From Verrucomicrobiota bacterium (GTDB lineage: Bacteria > Verrucomicrobiota > Verrucomicrobiia > Chthoniobacterales > Terrimicrobiaceae), in NCBI GenBank assembly GCA_018970255.1, contig JAGWWS010000002.1:54719-118718 (forward strand): a stretch of DNA of 64,000 nt, read 5' to 3'. The number at the start of each line of letters is the position of its first letter. The stretch's first letter is position 1. Below the pieces are notes generated by a model, which was given only the letters and a program-made list of their open reading frames with translations, had not been told where the DNA came from and ran no database searches. Positions 42,141-50,395 of the stretch are shown in pieces. Both the position numbers and the translations under genes were made by a program.

Positions 42141-43148
42141 TTACTTCTCGGTTTCCTGCGGGGCTTCCACGAGGCCCGCGTCGAATTTCATGCCGAGGCC
42201 GAGGCTGAGCTGCGTGAGCTTGTCCTTGATCTCGTTCAGGGATTTTTTGCCGAAGTTGCGGTATTTCAGCATCTCGGCCTCGCTCTTCATGGCAAGCTGG
42301 CCGACGGTGGTGATGTTCGCGTTGTTGAGGCAGTTCGCGGCGCGGACGGAAAGCTCGATTTCGTTGACGCTCATGTTGAGCAGCTTTTTCATCCGGCTGT
42401 TTTCTTGGCTGACCTCCTGCGGGGTTTCGTCGAATTCGACAACATCTTCCTTGAACCCGACGAACACGTCGAGGTGGTGACGGAGGATGGCGGAGGCTTG
42501 AAGGAGCGCATCATCAGGAGAAATGCGGCCATCGGTCCAGATTTCGAGAATGATCTTGTCGTAATCGGTGCGCTGGCCCACGCGGGTGTTTTGCACCGCA
42601 TATTTCACGCGGGTAACCGGCGAGAAGATCGAGTCGATCGCGATGACGCCGATCGGTTGGTCGGCGCGCTTGTTTTCATCGCCACTGGCGAAACCACGGC
42701 CGACTTTGACTTCGAGTTCGGCTTCGAACTTTTGCTTCTTGTCGAGCGTGCAGATGAGTTGGCCGGGATTGAGAACCTCGCATTGATTCGAGGCCTGGAT
42801 GTCGGCGGCGGTGACGGGACCTTCCTTGTTGACCGAAATCTTCAGTGTGCGGACATCGTGGTCGTGGGCCTTGAATTTGATTTTTTTGAGATTGAGAACG
42901 ATGTCGACGACGTCCTCGACCACGCCCGGGAGCGTGCTGAATTCGTGTTGCGCACCTTCGATTTTGACCGAGGTGATCGCGGCGCCCTCGAGAGAGCTGA
43001 GGAGCACGCGGCGGAGCGAGTTGCCCACGGTGTGGCCGTAGCCGGCTTCAAAGGGCTCGGCAACGAAGAGTGCGTATTTGTCTGTGGCTGTGGACTCGTC
43101 TTTCGCGAGTGATTTCGGCATTTCAAACCGACCGAGGCGGACTGGCAT
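42141..43148 (-). CDS. rpoA: RNA polymerase subunit alpha
   Basis: A 335-residue subunit that nucleates polymerase assembly. The N-terminal domain has EPFEAGYGHTVGNSLRRVLL; the C-terminal domain, which contacts UP elements and activators, has LNMSVNEIELSVRAANCLNN and LGMKFD near the end. Length is normal. rpsM, rpsK and rpsD, usual upstream neighbours, are absent here; the gene instead seems to have its own promoter about 107 bp upstream. Confidence 0.97.
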   Translation of the reverse strand: MPVRLGRFEMPKSLAKDESTATDKYALFVAEPFEAGYGHTVGNSLRRVLLSSLEGAAITSVKIEGAQHEFSTLPGVVEDVVDIVLNLKKIKFKAHDHDVRTLKISVNKEGPVTAADIQASNQCEVLNPGQLICTLDKKQKFEAELEVKVGRGFASGDENKRADQPIGVIAIDSIFSPVTRVKYAVQNTRVGQRTDYDKIILEIWTDGRISPDDALLQASAILRHHLDVFVGFKEDVVEFDETPQEVSQENSRMKKLLNMSVNEIELSVRAANCLNNANITTVGQLAMKSEAEMLKYRNFGKKSLNEIKDKLTQLSLGLGMKFDAGLVEAPQETEK

Positions 43149-43254
43149 GGTGTTTTTCTTTCAATTTTCGCCGGGTTTCCCTGCGCGCAATCGGACGAAC
43201 CCGAAGGGTCTGTCCACAGGACCAACGGCGCGTTTTTCGTTTGCGCGGAGGGTC

Positions 43255-43282
43255 TGGATAGCACCGGACCGCTCCAAGTCAA
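43255..43282 (-). promoter_or_regulatory. Candidate rpoA-rplQ promoter
   Basis: On the minus strand TTGACT (43277-43282), a 16-bp spacer and TATCCA (43255-43260) form a -35/-10 pair, with TG one base before the -10 as in extended -10 promoters. It sits in the 163-bp gap between the PHP gene's stop and rpoA, leaving a ~100-nt leader. Confidence 0.4.
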
Positions 43283-43311
43283 GCAACCACTCGAAAAAAC
43301 TCGCCGGCGGC

Positions 43312-43992
43312 TCAGGCCGGAAGGGTTGGTTTTATGCGCGGATTCAGTATGCGGAACCAATTCGCGAAATTCTTTTTCAAGGATTCGCGGAAAGTGAGGT
43401 AGTTGCCGTCGGGCGCGCCGCCACTGCGGATCGCGGCGAGCAGCGCGGGGAGGGTCAATTCGTCCAGTTCGAAGGCGGTGCAGGAAACGCCGACAGCGGA
43501 ATCGTGGTGGGCATCGCTGGCGGCCGTGTTGGGCAATCCCCGGCGCCGGGCGTATTCGAGGGCGCGGGCGTTGCAGCGGGGGGACGATGCGGCGTTGAAA
43601 ACCTCGAGGGCGTCGATGGGCAAAGGATCGAGTATCGGCGGGCGAATGCCGGCCCGCCAAACATCGAACGGGTGCGCGGGAATCGCGAGCCCGCCGGCGC
43701 GGTGGATGGCCTCGCACACTTGGGACGCAGGTTTGCCCTTCATTCGCGGGATGATCGCCCCGATGCAAAGCAGGTGCCCTTCGGCGGTGCCGACCTCCAC
43801 GCCGGGCACCAAAAGGAAACCCGGCGGCAACGGCCGGGAACGCATGTATTCGTGGGCTTCGGTGGAATCGTGGTCCGTGATGGCAATCCCCGAGAGCCCC
43901 CTCGCCTGCGCGGCCGCGATGAGTTCTTCCGGGCTGTTGCAGGCGTCGGCGGAAAAGAACGAATGGGTGTGGAGGTCGAACCGGTGGACCAT
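43312..43992 (-). CDS. PHP-domain phosphoesterase
   Basis: A 226-residue protein of the polymerase-and-histidinol-phosphatase fold. Metal-binding motifs occur in order: FDLHTHSFFSADA, ITDHDST, PGVEVGT, AIPAHPFDVW and ASDAHH. The form is the stand-alone YciV/TrpH-like PHP phosphatase, which acts on nucleotides or short oligonucleotides. The substrate here is not known. It follows the DUF983 gene after 2 bp and ends the blc-DUF983-PHP operon. Confidence 0.85.
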   Translation of the reverse strand: MVHRFDLHTHSFFSADACNSPEELIAAAQARGLSGIAITDHDSTEAHEYMRSRPLPPGFLLVPGVEVGTAEGHLLCIGAIIPRMKGKPASQVCEAIHRAGGLAIPAHPFDVWRAGIRPPILDPLPIDALEVFNAASSPRCNARALEYARRRGLPNTAASDAHHDSAVGVSCTAFELDELTLPALLAAIRSGGAPDGNYLTFRESLKKNFANWFRILNPRIKPTLPA

Positions 43993-43994
43993 TT

Positions 43995-44486
43995 TCAGGC
44001 AACCCCCGCCGGCTCGGGCGTGCGCACGGGCTGGCGCGGCACAGGGTCCTTCGGGATTTCCTTGGTTTCGCACCCGCCGTCGCCGGGGCCGTCCTTGCGG
44101 TGCGGGTCGAAGAAGTGGTCGAGGGCGAGAAAGAGCGATTTCGAATGCCGCGCGAAGAGGAGGTTGAAAATGACGACGGGCACGAGCACGGATGCGAGCA
44201 GGTCGGGCAAGGGAAGGTGCGCGGCCATTTCCAGGGCGACATAAATCGCAATGCCGAGCAGGCTCCCGCAGCCGTAGTTGATCGCCCAGATCGAGAGCAG
44301 GAAATACCCGGTCTCGCGTTCGTAGGCGTAGCCGCAGCGCGGGCAGCCATCGAGCGGTGCAAAGTAGTCGCGCAGGCACCGGATTTTGTGGAGAGGGAGG
44401 AAGACCGGCTTCGTGCCGCACTCGGGGCACTTCAGCGCCACCGCCCGCCGGAAATACAGCCACGCACGCCGCCAATCGGTTTTCAT
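43995..44486 (-). CDS. DUF983 membrane protein
   Basis: A 163-residue protein. The N-terminal zinc-ribbon-like part has LKCPECGTKPVF and DGCPRCGYAYERETGYFL, the diagnostic DUF983 block; two hydrophobic segments follow (SIWAINYGCGSLLGIAIYVA and LLASVLVPVVIFNLLFA). The C-terminus is polar. Its start overlaps the stop of the lipocalin gene (ATGA at 44483-44486). No function is established for the family. Confidence 0.78.
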   Translation of the reverse strand: MKTDWRRAWLYFRRAVALKCPECGTKPVFLPLHKIRCLRDYFAPLDGCPRCGYAYERETGYFLLSIWAINYGCGSLLGIAIYVALEMAAHLPLPDLLASVLVPVVIFNLLFARHSKSLFLALDHFFDPHRKDGPGDGGCETKEIPKDPVPRQPVRTPEPAGVA

Positions 44487-45022
44487 TGCCCGGCCGCCCC
44501 CGTTTGCACGGTCCGCTCGAGTTTTTCCGGCGGGAAACCCTTGCCCTGGGCGATTCCGGCGATCTTGCCGTAGGTCGCGGGATCCATTTGCGGCGAGCGC
44601 GCGAGGATCCAAAGGAATTTCCGGGAGGGGTGCCCGACCAAGGACCACGAATAGTTTTTTTCGTCCAACCCGATGATCCAGTAGTCGCCCGCGAACGGGC
44701 TGCCGGCGAACCTCACTCGCAGCTTCGCATTGTTCGACCCCGGGACGGCGGTGGCCGTGCCGCCGGCTTCGCGCATTTTGCCGTTCGCCATGCGGCAGCG
44801 GTTGGTCACGCGCACCGCCCCGTCCGGCTGCAGCGTGTATTCGGCGGTGGTATCGGAGGCGCAGGAACGCTGGAACCAGTTCGGGTATTTCGCGATTTCG
44901 TGCCAGGTGCCGGCATAGCGCGCGAGGTCCACGGAATCCACTGTGGCAAGCGGCGGGCGGGCGGCGCAGCCCGCGAGCGCGAGCCCGATCAGCATTGAAG
45001 TGGCGCGGAATCCCGCTTTCAT
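44483..45022 (-). CDS. blc: Outer-membrane lipocalin lipoprotein, Blc-like
   Basis: A 179-residue lipoprotein with signal and lipobox MKAGFRATSMLIGLALAGC, then the bacterial lipocalin motif RYAGTWHEIAKYPNWFQRSC (GxW) and CASDTTAEYTL, ending with FLWILARSPQMD. Such proteins bind lipids or lysophospholipids at the envelope. Its ATG overlaps, on the opposite strand, that of the oppA-like gene (both in CATG at 45020-45023), leaving no room for a shared intergenic promoter. Confidence 0.85.
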   Translation of the reverse strand: MKAGFRATSMLIGLALAGCAARPPLATVDSVDLARYAGTWHEIAKYPNWFQRSCASDTTAEYTLQPDGAVRVTNRCRMANGKMREAGGTATAVPGSNNAKLRVRFAGSPFAGDYWIIGLDEKNYSWSLVGHPSRKFLWILARSPQMDPATYGKIAGIAQGKGFPPEKLERTVQTGAAGQ

Positions 45023-46610
45023 GGCAACCGTGAGATTACGCGCAGTCCGGACCATTTGCATCGCAATTCTTGCCCTGCTCGCCGCCTGCGGGAAGCCCTC
45101 CCAGCGCGCGGACCTCGTTTTTATAAACGGCGCCGAGCCCGAGACACTCGACCCCTCGCTCATCACCGGCCAGCCCGAGGGGCGCATCGCGAACGCGCTG
45201 TTCGAGGGGCTCTGCGCCTACGACGAAAACGGGCAAGCCGTGCCGGGCGCCGCAGAATCCTGGGACATTTCGCCCGATGGAAAAACCTACACCTTCCGCA
45301 TCCGCCCCGATGCGAAGTGGAGCGACGGCTCGCCGCTCACCGCGCACGATTTCGCGGAAAGCTGGCGCCACACGCTCACGCCCTCGACCGGCTCGCAATA
45401 CAACTACCAGCTCTTCCCCATCAAAAACGCCCAGGCCTTCGCCGAGGGGAAACTCGCGGACTTCTCGCAGGTCGGCGTCCGCGCCTTGGACGGCCGCACC
45501 CTCGTGGTCGAACTCGAAAACCCCACCCCCTACTTCCTCCAACTTTGCGCCTTCCCCACCCTGCACCCGCTGCCGGTGGACCTCATCGCGCGCACCGGCG
45601 ACGATTGGATCAAACCCGGCCGCATCGTGAACAACGGCGCCTACGCCCTCGAAAGCTGGCGCATCAACGACAAAATCCGCTTGCGGAAAAACCCCCACTA
45701 CTGGGACCGCCACAATGTCGCGCTCGAAACCATCGATGTCCTCCCGATCTCGGATGCGAATGTCGCCTTCAATTTCTACGCCAGCGGGCTCGCCGACCTC
45801 GTCATGGACAAGGGCCTCGCCCCGCCCGCCCTGCTCGACGACCTCAAAAAACGCCCCGACTTCCACGCCGCGCCGTTCCTCGGGATTTACTTCCTACGCT
45901 ACAACTGCGCCCGCGGCCCCTTCGCCGACGAACGCGTCCGCCGCGCCTTCTCGCTCGCCGTGGACAAAAAGCGCATCGTCGAAAAAATCACCCGCGCCGG
46001 CGAACTCCCCGCGCCGGGCTTCGTCCCCCCAGGCATCCCCGGCTACACGGGCACGGACGGCTTGCCCCACGATCCCGCCGAAGCCGCACGCCTGCTCGCC
46101 GAGGCCGGCTTCCCCGGCGGCAAAGGGTTCCCGAACGCCACCTACCTCTACAGCAAAAGCGAACTCAACGAAGCCATCGCCATCGAGCTTCAAAACATGT
46201 GGCGCGAAGCCCTCGGCGTCGAAGTCAACCTCGTCCGCCAGGAGTGGAAGGTTTACCTGAATTCCCTCTCGCTACTCGACTACGACATCGCCCGCTCGAG
46301 CTGGGTCGGCGACTACCCGGACCCGAACACCTTCCTCGACATGTTCCTCGCCGGCGGCGGCAACAACCGCACCGGCTGGTCCAGCCCCGCATACGACGCC
46401 CTCATCGCCGAAGCCGCCCGCGAACTCGACCCGCAGCGCCGCTTCGAAACCCTCCGCCGCGCCGAGGACCTGCTCGTGCGCGGCGCCGCGCCCGTCTGCC
46501 CCATCTACTACTATGTCGGCATCCAGCTCTACGACCCCGCCAAGCTCGGCGGCATCCGCGCGAATGTCCTCGACGAGCACCCTCTCCGCCGGATTTTCCG
46601 GAAGGATTAG
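45021..46610 (+). CDS. oppA: Peptide ABC transporter substrate-binding lipoprotein, OppA-like
   Basis: A 529-residue SBP_bac_5 protein. It begins with a lipoprotein signal (IAILALLAACGK) and continues with LVFINGAEPETLDPSLITGQ, LFEGLCAYDENGQAVPGAAE and RIRPDAKWSDGSPLTAHDF, the oligopeptide-binding hallmarks. It should capture peptides and pass them to an OppBCDF permease, which is not in the window. The ATG at 45021 overlaps the divergent lipocalin start; GTG at 45030 is an alternative that keeps the signal peptide. Confidence 0.9.
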   Translation: MATVRLRAVRTICIAILALLAACGKPSQRADLVFINGAEPETLDPSLITGQPEGRIANALFEGLCAYDENGQAVPGAAESWDISPDGKTYTFRIRPDAKWSDGSPLTAHDFAESWRHTLTPSTGSQYNYQLFPIKNAQAFAEGKLADFSQVGVRALDGRTLVVELENPTPYFLQLCAFPTLHPLPVDLIARTGDDWIKPGRIVNNGAYALESWRINDKIRLRKNPHYWDRHNVALETIDVLPISDANVAFNFYASGLADLVMDKGLAPPALLDDLKKRPDFHAAPFLGIYFLRYNCARGPFADERVRRAFSLAVDKKRIVEKITRAGELPAPGFVPPGIPGYTGTDGLPHDPAEAARLLAEAGFPGGKGFPNATYLYSKSELNEAIAIELQNMWREALGVEVNLVRQEWKVYLNSLSLLDYDIARSSWVGDYPDPNTFLDMFLAGGGNNRTGWSSPAYDALIAEAARELDPQRRFETLRRAEDLLVRGAAPVCPIYYYVGIQLYDPAKLGGIRANVLDEHPLRRIFRKD

Positions 46611-46670
46611 GCAACGCCTCCATCCTTTTTCTTGAAGCGCGCTGGGCGAAGGGGGATAACACCCCGCGTA

Positions 46671-47198
46671 ATGATTGCGACCACCACGCGCCAGGCGGAC
46701 TCCCTCACGCCCGGCTTCATCTCGGAAGCCGACGAACTCGTCTCGCACTACCCGGTCTCGAAGCGCAGCGCCTCCCTCCCGCTCCTCCACCTTTGGCAAA
46801 ACCACTTCGGCTTCATCGACGACTCCGGCGTGGAATGGATCGCCGCCCGCCTCGACCTCACGCCCGTCAACATCCTCGAGCTCGTCACCTTCTACCCCTG
46901 GTTCCGCCGCGAGCAGGCGGGCAAGACCATCATCCGCGTCTGCCGCACCCTCGCCTGCGCCCTCGCCGGCGGCTACGAGGTGAAGGAAAAATTCTGCCAG
47001 GCCGTCGGCCTCGACCCCCATTGCGAACACCACGGCTACGGCCACGCCCCGCCCACCACCGCGGACGGGAATTTCAGCGTCGAATTCGTCGAGTGCCTCG
47101 CCAGCTGTGGCTCCGCACCCGTCGCCCTCATCAACGACGACCTCGTCGAAAACATCTCCCCCGGCGATGTGCAATCCATCGTGGACTCCTACAAATAA
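46671..47198 (+). CDS. nuoE: NADH-quinone oxidoreductase subunit E (24-kDa, 2Fe-2S)
   Basis: A 175-residue thioredoxin-like iron-sulfur protein. Ligands of the [2Fe-2S] cluster are C91 and C96 (CRTLAC) and C142 and C146 (ECLASC). The helical N-terminal part has LLHLWQNHFGFIDDSGVEWI. It precedes nuoF by one base. It should pass electrons in the NADH-oxidising module of complex I, or of an NAD-linked hydrogenase or formate dehydrogenase, since neither is resolved by these two genes alone. Confidence 0.92.
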   Translation: MIATTTRQADSLTPGFISEADELVSHYPVSKRSASLPLLHLWQNHFGFIDDSGVEWIAARLDLTPVNILELVTFYPWFRREQAGKTIIRVCRTLACALAGGYEVKEKFCQAVGLDPHCEHHGYGHAPPTTADGNFSVEFVECLASCGSAPVALINDDLVENISPGDVQSIVDSYK

Positions 47199-47199
47199 C

Positions 47200-48540
47200 A
47201 TGGTCTCGCTCCTTCCCACTCCGCACCCCAAGGAACGCCGGTTGATTTTTGCCAACATCTCGAAACCCGGCTACGCGCCCGATATCGAGAACTACCTCGC
47301 CCACGGCGGCTACGAAGCCCTCAAAAAAGCCCTCGGGATGAAACCCGCCGAGATCATCGACGCCGTGAAGGCCTCGAACCTCCGCGGCCGCGGCGGCGCC
47401 GCCTTCCCCACCGGCGTCAAATGGGGCTTCATCCGCCACGACGACGGCAAGCCCCACTACATCGTCGTCAACGGCGACGAATCCGAGCCCGGCACTTTCA
47501 AGGACCGCTACATCCTCCACCAGGACCCCCACCAGCTCATCGAAGGCCTCGCCATCTCCGCCTTCGCCACGAATGTCCACCTCGCCTACATCTACATCCG
47601 GTGCGAGTTCCCGAAAGCCGCGAAAATCGTCTGGGAAGCCATCAAGGAGGCCAAAGCCCGCGGCTACCTCGGTAAAAACATCCTCGGCTCCGGCTTCGAC
47701 CTCGACATCTTCGTCCACCAGGGAGCCGGCGCCTACATTTGCGGCGAGGAAACCAGCCTCATCGAATCCCTCGAAGGCAAGCGCCCCTACCCCCGCATCA
47801 AGCCCCCCTATTTCCCCGCCGTCCTCGGCCTCTACATGAAGCCGACCATCGTGAACAACGTCGAGACCCTCTGCCATGTGAAGCACATCATTTCCATGGG
47901 CCCGGAGGAGTTCGCAAAAATGGGCAGCCCCGGCGACGGCGGCACCCGCACCATGTGCGTGAGCGGCGATGTGAGGCGCCCAGGCTTCTACGAAATCCCC
48001 TGCGGCGGCGTCACCCTCGGCGAACTCATCCACGATGTCTGCGGCGGCATGAAGCCCGGCCGCCAGTTGAAGGCCGTCATCCCCGGCGGCAGCTCCGCCA
48101 AGGTCCTCCGCGCCGGCGAGGTTTTCAAAATGAAAACCAAGGGCCCCGACGGCCAGATGGCCGAAAAGGATGTCCCCCTCCTCGACCTCGTCATGGACGC
48201 CTCCAGCCTCATGGCAGCCGGCAGCATGATCGGCAGCGCCGGCGTCATGGTCATGGACGACTCCCGCGACATGGTTTGGGCGCTCAACAACCTCAACCAA
48301 TTTTACGCCCACGAGAGCTGCGGCCAATGCACCCCCTGCCGCGAAGGCAGCCTCTGGATGTCGAAGGTCACCACCCGCATCCTCGACGAGGGCGCCCGCC
48401 CGGACGACGCGAAAAACCTCAAAGGCATCGCCGACAACATCGCCGGCCGCACCGTCTGCGCCTTCGGCGAAGCCTGCTCCTGGCCCACCCAAAGCTTCCT
48501 CGCCAAGTTCCCCGACGAATTCGAAAAACGGGTCAAATAG
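47200..48540 (+). CDS. nuoF: NADH-quinone oxidoreductase subunit F (51-kDa, FMN and 4Fe-4S)
   Basis: A 446-residue flavoprotein that oxidises NADH. The FMN/NADH site shows RGRGGAAFPTGVKWGF, VVNGDESEPGTFKDRYIL and GAGAYICGEETSLIESLEG; the 4Fe-4S cluster ligands are in ESCGQCTPCREG plus a later Cys (RTVCAFGEACSW). All key residues are present. It is coupled to nuoE, but the downstream 271 bp hold only repeats, so nuoG and the membrane subunits must be elsewhere. Confidence 0.94.
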   Translation: MVSLLPTPHPKERRLIFANISKPGYAPDIENYLAHGGYEALKKALGMKPAEIIDAVKASNLRGRGGAAFPTGVKWGFIRHDDGKPHYIVVNGDESEPGTFKDRYILHQDPHQLIEGLAISAFATNVHLAYIYIRCEFPKAAKIVWEAIKEAKARGYLGKNILGSGFDLDIFVHQGAGAYICGEETSLIESLEGKRPYPRIKPPYFPAVLGLYMKPTIVNNVETLCHVKHIISMGPEEFAKMGSPGDGGTRTMCVSGDVRRPGFYEIPCGGVTLGELIHDVCGGMKPGRQLKAVIPGGSSAKVLRAGEVFKMKTKGPDGQMAEKDVPLLDLVMDASSLMAAGSMIGSAGVMVMDDSRDMVWALNNLNQFYAHESCGQCTPCREGSLWMSKVTTRILDEGARPDDAKNLKGIADNIAGRTVCAFGEACSWPTQSFLAKFPDEFEKRVK

Positions 48541-48568
48541 CCGCAACGGCGCTCCGCGCCTGGAGCTT

Positions 48569-48696
48569 GGGACGAGACAGAGCCCGTCCCTACATGTGGC
48601 GACGGGCGGCACCTCTCGAAACCTTGGAGGGACGACCTCCGTGTCGTCCCACTTTCAGCGGCGCAGCCGCCCCCATCAAAAAAACCTTCGCGGCTC
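48569..48696. repeat. Intergenic hairpin repeats after nuoF
   Basis: Two hairpins lie here: GGGACG/CGTCCC (48569-48574, 48585-48590) and GGGACGAC/GTCGTCCC with a 6-nt loop (48629-48636, 48643-48650). They are followed by AAAAACCTTCGCGGCTC (48680-48696), identical to a segment at 9190-9206. Neither hairpin has a T-tract, so a repeat family is more likely than an intrinsic terminator. The 48541-48811 gap is otherwise empty. Confidence 0.5.
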
Positions 48697-48811
48697 GGCG
48701 GCGGTTCGACTATTCGCGCCGCGCACATAAACTCGGGCGATCAAAACCAATTTCCAAAAAAACCTTGGCGAGGGCGAATGGCATGCGCGGCGTGCATCGC
48801 ACGAAGCGCGC

Positions 48812-49621
48812 GTGGAACCTTGGATCGCACCCCGCCTCGCCCGCATGTCGCGGCAGGAGAGCCACCCGGTCGAGGATTTCCTGTTCACCTACTACCCCCA
48901 CCGCCCGGCACACTTGCGGCGTTGGCACCCGGGATTCGGCACCACCCTCGAAGGCCCCTCGGCGCGGGAATACCTCGCCTTCCGCGGCTACACCGAGACG
49001 CCTGCAGGGATTGCCGTAGCAGCTCCCCCACCCGCCCGGCGGGAATTCCTCGAATGGCTCCGCGCAATGCTCGCGGCCACTGCGGCACGCCCCCCTTTCT
49101 TCGGCTGCCACGGGCTCCACGAATGGGCGATGGTTTACCGCACAGATTGGGTTCGGCATACGGGCCACCCATTGCGCCTGGAGCCGGAGGAGATCGCAAA
49201 AGCCGTCGAATCCCTCCCCGTGCGCTGCTCGCATTACGACGCCTACCGTTTTTTCACTCCCCCAGCCCGCCCTCTGAACCGCTTGTGCCCGTCACGCGAA
49301 ACCACGCCCGAGCTCGAACAACCCGGTTGCCTGCACGCGAACATGGACCTCTACAAGTGGTGCTACAAACTCGCGCCCTGGTGCCCGTCCGAACTCACCG
49401 CCGATTCGTTCGAACTGGCCCGCGACATCCGCGCCATCGACATGCGCGCAAGCCCCTACGACTTCTCGGCGCTCGGCTACGAGCCCATACGCATCGAAAT
49501 CCCCGCCGGGCGCTCGGATTACGAACAACACCAGCGCCGCTTCGCCGAACGCGCCGCCCCGCTCCGGCAAAGGCTCATCGGGCTATGCGAAAGCCTGCTC
49601 GCGGAAATCCCTGCGGAATAA
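48812..49621 (+). CDS. Conserved protein, annotated in relatives as 3-methyladenine DNA glycosylase-like
   Basis: A 269-residue soluble protein starting with GTG (an ATG at 48845 is possible). Conserved-looking blocks are HPVEDFLFTYYPHRPAHLRRWHPG, FGCHGLHEWAMVYR, VRCSHYDAYRFFTP and CLHANMDLYKWCYKLAPW, which I associate with a family often labelled 3-methyladenine DNA glycosylase in actinobacteria. No helix-hairpin-helix or other classic glycosylase motif is visible, so that label is weak. It stands alone after the nuoEF intergenic repeats, convergent with pgl. Confidence 0.5.
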   Translation: MEPWIAPRLARMSRQESHPVEDFLFTYYPHRPAHLRRWHPGFGTTLEGPSAREYLAFRGYTETPAGIAVAAPPPARREFLEWLRAMLAATAARPPFFGCHGLHEWAMVYRTDWVRHTGHPLRLEPEEIAKAVESLPVRCSHYDAYRFFTPPARPLNRLCPSRETTPELEQPGCLHANMDLYKWCYKLAPWCPSELTADSFELARDIRAIDMRASPYDFSALGYEPIRIEIPAGRSDYEQHQRRFAERAAPLRQRLIGLCESLLAEIPAE

Positions 49622-49651
49622 AAAGGGAAGGTTGGACAGGAGGGCGCCAGG

Positions 49652-50350
49652 TCAGTTTTTCTTCAAGCCAGCCGCCGCCGGGGCGTCTGCCAGCAGCGTG
49701 GCATTGGCTTGCGAAACAGGTCCCGCCGGAATCCCGGGGTCGCCCGCGAGCAGGCGCGGCACCATTGGCGCCTTCTCCGCACCCGTCACCACCCAGAGGA
49801 TGTGGCGTGCGCGGTTGAGGACCGGGTAGGTCAGCGTCATGCGGCGGCGGTTTTGGTAAAGGCCCGTGAGCGCCACCTCGGCGTTGTGGACACCCAAAAC
49901 CGGATCGCCCGGAATCAACGAGGCTGTGTGCCCGTCGGGTCCGAGCCCCAGGTGCGCGAGATCAAGGACGGGAGGGTCGCCGCAAATCGAATTCAGGAGT
50001 TTCGTGTATTCGCTGCAAGCCGCCTGCGGGTCGGCCGCCTCGACGGGCATGGCGTGGATTTGCCCCGGCGGAATCGGTGCATGGGAAAGCAGGCTCTCGC
50101 GCAGGTGCGTGAGGTTGCGGTCCGGGTCGCCGGCGGGGGCGATGCGTTCATCCACTTGCACGACATGCACGGAAGCCCACGGGACCTCCTCGTTCGCGAG
50201 CGCGCGGAGCATTTGCCAAGGCGTGCGCCCGCCGCTCACCGCCATCACGAACCGCCCCCTCGCCGCAACCGCCTGGCGGGCATCGGCGGCAATGACCTGC
50301 GCTGCACGCGCCGCAACTTCGTCGGCGCTGGATAGGATTTCCGTTTTCAT
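49652..50350 (-). CDS. pgl: 6-phosphogluconolactonase
   Basis: Hydrolyses 6-phosphogluconolactone in the oxidative pentose phosphate pathway. The 232 residues carry VMAVSGGRTPWQMLRAL, VVQVDERIAPAGDPDRNLTH and LAHLGLGPDGHTASLIPGDP, the SOL/DevB family motifs. Neither zwf nor gnd is adjacent. It lies 45 bp after the ABC-F gene on the minus strand. Confidence 0.93.
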   Translation of the reverse strand: MKTEILSSADEVAARAAQVIAADARQAVAARGRFVMAVSGGRTPWQMLRALANEEVPWASVHVVQVDERIAPAGDPDRNLTHLRESLLSHAPIPPGQIHAMPVEAADPQAACSEYTKLLNSICGDPPVLDLAHLGLGPDGHTASLIPGDPVLGVHNAEVALTGLYQNRRRMTLTYPVLNRARHILWVVTGAEKAPMVPRLLAGDPGIPAGPVSQANATLLADAPAAAGLKKN

Positions 50351-50395
50351 GGCGGAACTATCCCCGCCCCCCAGCGCCGATGGCGAGGCAAAAGG

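Noticed and set aside
45056..47245. 729-codon open frame across oppA and nuoE
   Set aside because: It runs through two conserved genes in a different frame; its Arg/Pro-rich composition marks it as a shadow.
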